Source: Mycolicibacterium iranicum (GTDB taxonomy: Bacteria; Actinomycetota; Actinomycetes; Mycobacteriales; Mycobacteriaceae). Taken from it: a stretch of 63,654 nt of DNA. The notes beneath the pieces are model-generated. The model did not search any database and was not told where the DNA came from. It saw nothing but the letters and a program-made list of their open reading frames with translations. Shown here one piece after another: positions 25,473-32,232 of this stretch. The stretch spans positions 1 through 63,654 of the forward strand of contig NZ_LWCS01000037.1 of the NCBI RefSeq assembly GCF_001650495.1, given 5' to 3'. Position 1 is the stretch's first letter, and the number at the start of each line of letters is the position of its first letter. The translations under genes were made by a program, and so were the position numbers.

Positions 25473-26084
25473 ATGACGCTGGCGTTCCTGCTCACTTCCC
25501 TGATCGTGGTCGCGACGCCGGGCACGGGTGCCCTCTACACCGTGGCCACCGGTCTCGCGCACGGCACCCGGGCGTCGGTGCTGGCGTCGGCGGGGTGCAC
25601 CCTCGGCATCGTTCCCGCCATGCTGGCGGCGGTCACCGGCCTGGCCGCGATCCTGCACAGCAGCGCCATCGCGTTCCAGACTGTGAAGTGGGTCGGTGTC
25701 GCCTACCTGCTTTACCTGGCGTGGGTGACGTGGCGGGACAAGTCCGAACTGGTCGCCGATGCCGGCGATTCCGTGCGACCGAGTTCGTGGCGGATTATGT
25801 GGACGGCCGTCGCGGTCAACGTGCTGAACCCGAAGCTGACCATCTTCTTCTTCGCGTTCCTGCCCCAGTTCGTCGACCCGTCCCGGCCGCCGGTGGGTCA
25901 GATGCTCTCCCTCAGTGCCGTGTTCATGGCGATGACGTTCGTGGTGTTCGCGGCCTACGGCGCGTTCGCGGCGGGCGTGCGCACCCATGTCATCCGCCGG
26001 CCGAGGGTGGTCACGTGGATGCGGCGCACGTTCGCGGCGACCTACGTGGCGCTGGCGGCGCGGATGGCGGTCACCTCGCGCTGA
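25473..26084 (+). CDS. LysE/RhtB-family exporter
   Basis: 203-residue membrane protein with about six hydrophobic segments and the LysE-family opening LTSLIVVATPGTGALYTVATGLAHGTR, including the Pro-Gly motif near residues 16-17. The loop NVLNPKLTIFFFAFLPQFV is also typical. Such proteins export amino acids or their derivatives. It is preceded by 234 bp without a gene, where no promoter element stands out. Substrate unknown. Confidence 0.88.
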   Translation: MTLAFLLTSLIVVATPGTGALYTVATGLAHGTRASVLASAGCTLGIVPAMLAAVTGLAAILHSSAIAFQTVKWVGVAYLLYLAWVTWRDKSELVADAGDSVRPSSWRIMWTAVAVNVLNPKLTIFFFAFLPQFVDPSRPPVGQMLSLSAVFMAMTFVVFAAYGAFAAGVRTHVIRRPRVVTWMRRTFAATYVALAARMAVTSR

Positions 26085-26164
26085 CCGCGATTACCCCGTG
26101 CCGGCGCCCCTCGACGTGAGAGCATCGCTGTTCTGCAGACGTTTCTCATCCCGGTGGAGACAGC

Positions 26165-26593
26165 ATGATCCGTACGTTGACCGCGACCTCGGCAGCCCTG
26201 CTCGCCTTCGGCCTGTCCGCCCCGGTGGCGGCCGCTCAGGGCAGCGACCAGACCATCCGCGTGATGGACGGGCAGATCCGCTGCCTGATCAGCGCCGACT
26301 TCGAGGGGCAGGGTCGTCCCATGGCGATCTGCGGGCGCACCGACGGCCAGACGTTCCAGACCTCGCCCAAGAGCCTGAACCTCGTCGCGGTGCAGGGAAC
26401 GGGTGAGATGTTCTACGAGGCGGGGAGCATCACCCCGCCGCCGGACTCCGACGTGGTGCTCGGCCCCGGCCAGACGTACAAGGTGAACGGCTGGACGGTC
26501 CGGACCGAGGAACTCCGGACGCTGATCTACTACGACATCGGCCGCCACGGGATCTCGGTGAAGCCGGTGGAAGCGATGGCGATCTGGATCTGA
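26165..26593 (+). CDS. secreted protein of unknown function
   Basis: 142 residues with a Sec signal peptide (MIRTLTATSAALLAFG to VAAAQG, cleavage near residue 24). The mature part has two cysteines (IRCLIS and AICGR) that may form a disulfide and is mainly beta by pattern (GEMFYEAGSI, YKVNGWTVR). A GGAGA element precedes the ATG. No family recognised. It sits 21 bp upstream of the ABC-F gene and may be co-transcribed. Confidence 0.72.
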   Translation: MIRTLTATSAALLAFGLSAPVAAAQGSDQTIRVMDGQIRCLISADFEGQGRPMAICGRTDGQTFQTSPKSLNLVAVQGTGEMFYEAGSITPPPDSDVVLGPGQTYKVNGWTVRTEELRTLIYYDIGRHGISVKPVEAMAIWI

Positions 26594-26614
26594 GCGGGGT
26601 GCGACGATGAGCGC

Positions 26615-28261
26615 ATGACCGCAACGCTCGTCGCCAAGAACGTGGCGGGCGGATTCGCCCACCGCACCCTGTTCGAAGGCGTCGACCTGACCGTCGCGCC
26701 GGGCGACGTGGTCGGCGTCGTCGGCGTCAACGGTGCGGGCAAGAGCACGCTGCTGCGCATCCTCGCCGGTGATCTCGAACCACTCGACGGCACGGTCAAC
26801 CTGGCCCCGGCAGACGCTTTCGTGGGGTGGTTACCACAGGAACACGAACGCGTGCCCGGCGAGACCGTCGCGGCGTACATCGCGCGCCGCACGGGCTGCG
26901 GCGCCGCCACCGACGCCATGGAGGCGGCCGCCTCAGCGCTGACGGATTCGTCGGCGAGTGCGGACGCGTATTCCGCGGCGCTGGACCACTGGCTGGCCAC
27001 GGGCGCCGCCGACCTCGACGACCGGTTGCCCGCCGTGTTGTCCGACCTCGGTCTGGACAGCGACGTGATCAGACCGGACTCGACGCCGATGACCGCGCTG
27101 TCGGGCGGGCAGGCCGCACGGGTGGGGCTCGCCGCACTGATGCTGTCGCGGTTCGACATCGTGCTGCTCGACGAGCCGACGAACGACCTCGACCTCGACG
27201 GCCTGACCCGCCTCGAGAACTTCGTGCGGGAGCTGCGCGGCGGCGTGGTGCTGGTGAGTCACGATCGGGAGTTCCTGGCGCGCACCGTGACCCGCGTCCT
27301 CGAACTCGACCTCGCCCAGAACACCACCACCGTCTTCGGCGGCGGATACGACAGCTATCTCGACGAGCGCGAGGTCAACCGCAGGCACCGTCGGGAGCAG
27401 TACGAAGAGTTCGCCGATAAGAAGGCCGATCTGGTTGCGCGCGCCCGCATTCAGCGGGAATGGTCGAGCCAGGGCGTGCGCAACGCGATGCGCAAGGCCC
27501 CGGACAACGACAAGAACCGCCGGCGTGCGCAGAGCGAGTCGAGCGAGAAGCAGGCGCAGAAGGTGCGCCAGATGGAGAGCCGGATCGCCCGCCTCGACGA
27601 GGTCGAGGAGCCGCGCAAGGAGTGGACCCTGCAATTCACCATCGGCGCGGCGCCGCGGTCGAGTGCGGTGGTCGCGACACTCGACAAAGCCGTTGTGCGA
27701 CAGGGTGATTTCGTTCTGGGACCGGTGTCGTTGCAACTCGACGCGGGCGAACGGGTCGGCATCACCGGCCCGAACGGAGCGGGCAAGTCGACGTTGCTGC
27801 GGCTACTGCTGGGCCGACAGCAGCCCGATGAGGGCCGCGCGAGTCTCGGAGCCAACGTGGCAGTGGGCGAGATCGACCAGGCGCGTTCGTATTTCACCGG
27901 TTCGGCGCGTCTGGTAGACCGGTTCGAGCAGCGGGTGCCGGACTGGCCGACGGCCGATGTCCGTACGCTGCTCGCGAAGTTCGGGCTGCGTGCCGATCAT
28001 GTGGAGCGCGCCGTCGACGACCTGTCACCCGGAGAGCGGACACGCGCCGGCATGGCGTTGCTGCAGGCGGTCGGTACGAACGTGCTGGTGCTCGACGAAC
28101 CGACGAACCACCTCGATCTGCCCGCCATCGAACAGTTGGAACAGGCCCTGGAGTCGTATGACGGCGCCCTGCTGCTGGTCACGCATGATCGCCGGATGCT
28201 CGACAACGTCCGCCTCGACCGGAGATGGCTCGTCGACGGCGGGCGCGCCGTCGAGCTCTGA
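26615..28261 (+). CDS. ABC-F family ATPase
   Basis: 548 residues with two ATP-binding cassettes and no membrane segments. Walker A boxes are GVNGAGKST (37-45) and GPNGAGKST (385-393); signatures are LSGGQ and LSPGE; Walker B segments end in LLDEPTNDLD and VLDEPTNHLD. The charged linker between the cassettes (about 240-330) is the region that enters the ribosome in translation-factor or antibiotic-protection members. Whether this one is a housekeeping ABC-F or a resistance factor cannot be told from sequence alone. Confidence 0.92.
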   Translation: MTATLVAKNVAGGFAHRTLFEGVDLTVAPGDVVGVVGVNGAGKSTLLRILAGDLEPLDGTVNLAPADAFVGWLPQEHERVPGETVAAYIARRTGCGAATDAMEAAASALTDSSASADAYSAALDHWLATGAADLDDRLPAVLSDLGLDSDVIRPDSTPMTALSGGQAARVGLAALMLSRFDIVLLDEPTNDLDLDGLTRLENFVRELRGGVVLVSHDREFLARTVTRVLELDLAQNTTTVFGGGYDSYLDEREVNRRHRREQYEEFADKKADLVARARIQREWSSQGVRNAMRKAPDNDKNRRRAQSESSEKQAQKVRQMESRIARLDEVEEPRKEWTLQFTIGAAPRSSAVVATLDKAVVRQGDFVLGPVSLQLDAGERVGITGPNGAGKSTLLRLLLGRQQPDEGRASLGANVAVGEIDQARSYFTGSARLVDRFEQRVPDWPTADVRTLLAKFGLRADHVERAVDDLSPGERTRAGMALLQAVGTNVLVLDEPTNHLDLPAIEQLEQALESYDGALLLVTHDRRMLDNVRLDRRWLVDGGRAVEL

Positions 28262-28584
28262 CGCGGCCCCGCAGCGACACCGCACGGGACGGGCCCCATT
28301 GTGGCAAACTCACTGTGACAAAACTCGCCGTTTGCAGGCACTGCCCATTATTTGCTTCGGCGACAATTGAAATGTGGCAGTTTACGAGTGAAAACCCTAT
28401 TTTGGTGTGGTTTTGGCCTCGGCGGTAATAGCGCTTTCCGTCAATAGCGATTTCGCTCCGCGGATATGTCGACGATCCTTGACCGCTTGTCAGCAAACGC
28501 TCTACATTGCTGCTGTTAGCTGTCAGCGAACTCACAGAGCATTCGCCGCTGGGGCCTGACACATCACGCCAAAGGGGGCGGTTC
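28262..28584 (+). promoter_or_regulatory. AT-enriched leader of PGRS-type copy 2
   Basis: A 323-bp stretch without a gene, clearly richer in A/T than its surroundings (notably 28310-28510). It holds a SigA-like promoter (see 28479-28508), the motif CTCACTGTGA at 28309-28318 that is also present upstream of PGRS copy 1, and a strong AAAGGGGG ribosome-binding site at 28571-28578. No convincing small ORF or RNA gene was seen. Confidence 0.55.
28479..28508 (+). promoter_or_regulatory. SigA-like promoter of PGRS-type copy 2
   Basis: TTGACC at 28479-28484 and TACATT at 28503-28508, separated by 18 bases, fit the mycobacterial housekeeping consensus. It would give a transcript start near 28515 and a leader of about 70 bases before the ATG at 28585. 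Confidence 0.55.
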
Positions 28585-30171
28585 ATGTCGACGAAGTCGA
28601 AGAGCAAGCGCATGACAGGTATCACGGCTCGTCAGTTCCTCACTGCCGGAATGGGCAGCGCAGCGGTCGTGGGAGCGGGCCTGCTGTCGGCCGGCCTGCT
28701 CGACGATCCCGCAGTCGCCACCGCGGCGCCCGAGGTGGCGCTGATGTCGAACGAGGCTGCGCTCCCGACCGATTGGTGGTTGCTGCACGGCGGCCAGCGC
28801 GACGGCAACGACCCGGCGAACTCGAATGCCCTCTTCGGTCCGGCAGCGCTGGCCGCGACGAGCGCCAACGGCAACTTCAACATCTTCCGGGTGATCGGCC
28901 CGGGTGGCTGGCTGATCGGAGACGGCATCGACGCGGTGGCCGGCTGCGAAGGCGCGGCCTGCAACGGCGGCAACGCCGGTCTGCTGTTCGGCAACGGCGG
29001 CAAGGGATTTGCCGGCGGCCACGGCGGGAACGGCGCGCTGTACTTCGGCAACGGTGGCGACGGCGGCCAGGGCGTGAACGGCGGCGAGGGCGGCCGCGGC
29101 GGCAACGGCGGCCTGTTCTTCGGCAACGGCGGCAACGGCGGTCAGGGCGGAACTGGCGTCAACGGGACCGAACCGGGCGAGGACGGCCAGGCCGGCGGCA
29201 AGGGTGGCGCAGGCGGCACCGGCGGTTTCTTCTTCGGCTCCGGCGGGGCGGGCGGCAAGGGCGGCACAGGCGGTGACGGCTACTCCGATCCTCTGGGCGA
29301 ACTCGAAGCCGGCGACGGCGGTGACGGCGGCGATGCCGGCGAGGGCGGTGCCGGTGGCCTGTTCGGCAAGGCAGGCCCCGACGGCAATGGTGGTGACGGC
29401 GGCGACGGCGGCGACGGCCCTCAGGGTGTCGACGGTGTCGGCGGTGACGGCGGCGACGGCGGCACCGGTGGAGCGGGTGTCATCGGCGGCACCGGCGGTG
29501 ACGGCGGTCTGGGCGGCCTGGGAGACGACGGCTTCGGCGGCGGCCAGGGTGGCGACGGCGGGACCGGCGGCGAAGGCGACGTCGGCGGTAAGGGCGGTAG
29601 CGGCGGTATCGGCGGCGCGGGCTCGGAGGGCTTCGAGGGAGGCCAGGGCGGCTCCGGTGGCGACGGCGGCGACGGTGAGTCGGCCGGAGGCCAGGGCGGC
29701 ATCGGCGGCCTCGGCGGCTTCGGCGGTCAGGACCTCGACGACAACGCCACCGGTGGCGCAGGCGGCGAAGGCGGTGAGGGCGGCGCCGGTGGCGAAGGTG
29801 ACGTCGGTGGCGCCGGTGGCGAAGGCGGCAACGGCGGCCTGGGTGGCGACGGCGGGCAGAACGGCACCGGTGGCGAAGGCGGCACCGGCGGCGCGGGCGG
29901 TCTCGGCGGCACCGGCAGCCCCGGCGAGGGGGGCGTAGGCGGCGAAGGCGGTGACGGCGGCACCGGTGGCGACTCGCTGGAAGGCGGCACCGGCGGTGAC
30001 GGCGGCGCCGGTGGCGGCGGCGGCACGGGCGGCTTCGGCGGCAGCGGGGACGTCGGCGAGCCCGGCGAGCCCGGTGACGAAGGCGACGACAACGACGGCA
30101 CACAGGGCGGCCAGGGTGGCGACGGCGGAACCGGCGGAGCCGGCGCTGACGCAGCTGGGGCCGCGGACTGA
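28585..30171 (+). CDS. PE-less PGRS-type glycine-rich protein, copy 2
   Basis: 528 residues. The N-terminus is basic (KSKSKRM), followed by ITARQFLTAG and a hydrophobic Ala/Gly stretch (about residues 15-48) ending at ATAAPE, a likely export signal with a degenerate twin-arginine look (single Arg before xFL). SNE at 55-57, WW at 64-65, GGWLIGDG near 108-115 and a Cys pair C122/C127 lead into about 390 residues of GGxGGx repeats. GGWLIGxG also occurs in the linker of true PE_PGRS proteins, yet no PE domain is present. It shares its N-terminal landmarks with the gene at 11292. It has its own promoter, a strong ribosome-binding site and a terminator hairpin, and appears monocistronic. Confidence 0.87.
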   Translation: MSTKSKSKRMTGITARQFLTAGMGSAAVVGAGLLSAGLLDDPAVATAAPEVALMSNEAALPTDWWLLHGGQRDGNDPANSNALFGPAALAATSANGNFNIFRVIGPGGWLIGDGIDAVAGCEGAACNGGNAGLLFGNGGKGFAGGHGGNGALYFGNGGDGGQGVNGGEGGRGGNGGLFFGNGGNGGQGGTGVNGTEPGEDGQAGGKGGAGGTGGFFFGSGGAGGKGGTGGDGYSDPLGELEAGDGGDGGDAGEGGAGGLFGKAGPDGNGGDGGDGGDGPQGVDGVGGDGGDGGTGGAGVIGGTGGDGGLGGLGDDGFGGGQGGDGGTGGEGDVGGKGGSGGIGGAGSEGFEGGQGGSGGDGGDGESAGGQGGIGGLGGFGGQDLDDNATGGAGGEGGEGGAGGEGDVGGAGGEGGNGGLGGDGGQNGTGGEGGTGGAGGLGGTGSPGEGGVGGEGGDGGTGGDSLEGGTGGDGGAGGGGGTGGFGGSGDVGEPGEPGDEGDDNDGTQGGQGGDGGTGGAGADAAGAAD

Positions 30172-30197
30172 TCGGCGCCTCTGACAGTTAGGTGCGT

Positions 30198-30245
30198 GTC
30201 GGCGCACATCCTGCCCACCAGCGGGATGTGCGCCGACTCCTTTTC
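30198..30245 (+). terminator. strong intrinsic-type terminator after PGRS copy 2
   Basis: A perfect 14-bp inverted repeat: GTCGGCGCACATCC at 30198-30211 and GGATGTGCGCCGAC at 30224-30237, with a 12-base loop, followed by TCCTTTTC. This is the strongest hairpin I found in the window and lies 26 bp after the PGRS stop. Confidence 0.8.
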
Positions 30246-30329
30246 GGTGGCGCCCGGAGCAGCGCAATTTGCCACGGTGCGGAATCCTTCGTAATAGTCG
30301 ACCCCGGGGGGAGAGGACGAAGGATGTTG

Positions 30330-31025
30330 ATGCGAAGCCTGTTGAAGGTGGCCGGTCGTGCAGCGGGGGCGGCGTTCGCCGCGATGCTGTTCGCGCAGAT
30401 GCCCGCGGCGCACGCTCTCGGCGAGTATCCCGTGGCCAGCCCGGGCGCCTTTCTGGTGAGCACTGTGCTGGCCAACAACGGTCAGCCCTACCAGTGCACC
30501 GCCGGCTTCACCGTGCGCACGCCGAGCGGGGCGCCCGGCATGCTCACCGCGGGGCACTGCCGCCGCGACCCGGTCAACGACACCGTGTTGCAGCGGACGC
30601 CGTCGGGCGACCAGTTCATCGGCCGCTACGTCCGGTGGGAGGTCATTCCGGGTGTGCACGACATGGGCCTGGTCGACCTCGCCGGGAGCTCGGTTCCGCT
30701 GGTCAGCGACGTCGACGCGATGCGCGTGACCCGCGTGATGAACGCCGAGGATCTGCGCCGTGAACAACCCCAACTGTGCAAGTCGGGCGCGCGCACCGGA
30801 TTGTCGTGTGGACCCATCACGGCGATCACCGACACCCAGGTGTCCTTCCGGGCATGGGACGACCTCGGCGACTCCGGCGCGCCCGTGTACGCCCGCCATC
30901 CCGACGGAACCGTCGCCGCCGTCGCGATCCTGTACGCGCACAGCGACGACGTGTTCGGCCGCATCGTCCACGCCTCGCTCGTGGCGCCCGTGATGGCGAA
31001 CTGGGGACTCACGGCCTGGGCCTAG
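30330..31025 (+). CDS. secreted chymotrypsin-like serine protease
   Basis: 231 residues from the ATG at 30330, with GAAGG at 30319-30323 ahead of it; an ATG at 30324 is also possible. A signal peptide (RSLLKVAGRAAGAAFAAML to AAHA) is followed by an S1-type domain with the triad His76 (TAGHC), Asp111 (HDMGLV) and Ser182 (GDSGAPVYA). Three cysteine pairs are possible (QCT/GHC, LCK/SCG). It follows the PGRS copy 2 terminator by about 85 bp and overlaps the convergent TetR gene by 4 bp. Substrate unknown. Confidence 0.87.
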   Translation: MRSLLKVAGRAAGAAFAAMLFAQMPAAHALGEYPVASPGAFLVSTVLANNGQPYQCTAGFTVRTPSGAPGMLTAGHCRRDPVNDTVLQRTPSGDQFIGRYVRWEVIPGVHDMGLVDLAGSSVPLVSDVDAMRVTRVMNAEDLRREQPQLCKSGARTGLSCGPITAITDTQVSFRAWDDLGDSGAPVYARHPDGTVAAVAILYAHSDDVFGRIVHASLVAPVMANWGLTAWA

Positions 31026-31639
31026 GGAGCTGGGGGAGCCGCCAGACCGCGTTCGACGCCTCGTGCGACCCCGGCACACAACTCGGCGACCGGGATGTCC
31101 CGAGCCGTCGAGAACGCCATCATCGCGGTCCCGCGCAGCACGCCGATGACGGCCACGGCGGTCACCGCCGGATCGACCGTGGGGTCGACGGATCCATCGG
31201 TCAACCCGTCCCGGATGTGCCCGACGAGGTGGTCGCGGAACCCGGCGTCTCGCTCGGCGAACAGAGGCGCGAGCAGCGGTTCGGCACCCGCCGATTCGGC
31301 CCACATCTTGAGGAAGGCCTCCGAACGTGGCGACCGTTCGTGCATCCCGCCGAGGTAGGCCTCGATGAACTGGATCAACCGTCCCAGGCCTGTCGGGGCG
31401 TCGGTGGCCACCTCGAACTGCTGCGTGTGGGCGATCAGTTCTTCCAGCAGCCGGGCCTTGCTGCCGAAGTGGTGATTGACGATGCCGCGGCTGTAGCCCG
31501 CGGCTTCACCGACAGCGGCGAGCGAGACGGCGTGGGAGCCGTGGGCCGCGACCAGGGCAGCGGCCGCGTCCAGTACGCGGCGTCTCGCCTCCGCGCTGCG
31601 TTCGGCCTGCGTGCGCCGCACGACTCGCCCTTCGGTCAT
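31022..31639 (-). CDS. TetR-family regulator
   Basis: 205 residues from the ATG at 31639, which has GAGGAG 10 bases upstream; ATG 31648 is an alternative. The N-terminal helix-turn-helix reads VSLAAVGEAAGYSRGIVNHHFGSKARLLEEL in outline (residues about 38-70, shown in part: GYSRGIVNHHFGSK). The C-terminal ligand domain is helical. It is divergent from the DUF1330 gene at 31728, the likely target, across an 88-bp gap. Ligand unknown. Confidence 0.87.
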   Translation of the reverse strand: MTEGRVVRRTQAERSAEARRRVLDAAAALVAAHGSHAVSLAAVGEAAGYSRGIVNHHFGSKARLLEELIAHTQQFEVATDAPTGLGRLIQFIEAYLGGMHERSPRSEAFLKMWAESAGAEPLLAPLFAERDAGFRDHLVGHIRDGLTDGSVDPTVDPAVTAVAVIGVLRGTAMMAFSTARDIPVAELCAGVARGVERGLAAPPAP

Positions 31640-31727
31640 GGCGGACATTCTCCTCGAACCCGACTTGTCGGTACTCCAGTTTAAGTTGTGTGTCGTACAG
31701 CAAGTTTCTATCGAACCAGGAGCACCC

Positions 31728-32093
31728 ATGCCTCTTCTCGACTCATCCGATCTCACCCGCTTCGTCGACGCAGACCCGACCGGACCGGTCGTGATGCTGA
31801 ACCTGGTGCGGTTCGCACCCGGCGGCGCCGACAAGTACCGGGAGTACATCGAGCACTTCGACAGTTCCGGCGTGAGGGAGCGCTACGGCGTGACGATCGT
31901 CTACGGCGGCACCGGACACCCGTCACTGGTCGCCGCGGAAGGAGGCGACTGGGACTTGGTGGCGCTGTTCAAGTATCCGAGTCGGCAGCACTTCGTCGAC
32001 ATGGTCAACGACCCGGATTACCAGGCGTTCGAGCATCTCCGCGCGGAGGCGGTCGCCACCGCCGTGCTGCAACCCACGACCCCGGCCCTTTGA
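31728..32093 (+). CDS. DUF1330-family dimeric alpha/beta-barrel protein
   Basis: 121 residues from the ATG at 31728, preceded by CAGGAG. The pattern PVVMLNLVRFAPGGADKYREYIEHF, GVTIVYGG, DLVALFKYPSRQHFVDMVNDPDYQ is that of DUF1330 and related ABM-type proteins, with the last segment the most diagnostic. Members are small cofactor-free enzymes or stress proteins. It is probably controlled by the divergent TetR protein. Confidence 0.8.
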   Translation: MPLLDSSDLTRFVDADPTGPVVMLNLVRFAPGGADKYREYIEHFDSSGVRERYGVTIVYGGTGHPSLVAAEGGDWDLVALFKYPSRQHFVDMVNDPDYQAFEHLRAEAVATAVLQPTTPAL

Positions 32094-32096
32094 GAA

Positions 32097-32140
32097 TCGC
32101 GGCGCAGGGCTGCAGCTTGCCCTGCAGTTCTGCGCCGCGA
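32097..32140. terminator. hairpin between convergent DUF1330 and GGDEF genes
   Basis: An 11-bp perfect inverted repeat TCGCGGCGCAG (32097-32107) and CTGCGCCGCGA (32130-32140). The loop holds a second pairing option (GCAGGGC at 32104-32110 with GCCCTGC at 32119-32125). It starts 4 bp after the DUF1330 stop and could act bidirectionally. No U-run follows. Confidence 0.55.
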
Positions 32141-32232
32141 CCATGACCTCACACCTGACACCAGTCAGACGATGCAGCGGATGCGGCGAGGCATCGGGAA
32201 CGTCGGCGAGTTCTGTGGGCATTCCGACAGAG

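Noticed and set aside
28564..30267. 567-codon minus-strand frame over PGRS copy 2
   Set aside because: It is the antisense of GGxGGx repeats, giving Ala/Val/Thr-rich sequence without motifs; the plus-strand gene has promoter, ribosome-binding site and terminator.
31640..31727. TetR operator in the TetR-DUF1330 gap
   Set aside because: The partial repeats (CTTG..GTAC type and AAGTT) do not make a clear palindrome, so I did not list a site, although one is likely there.
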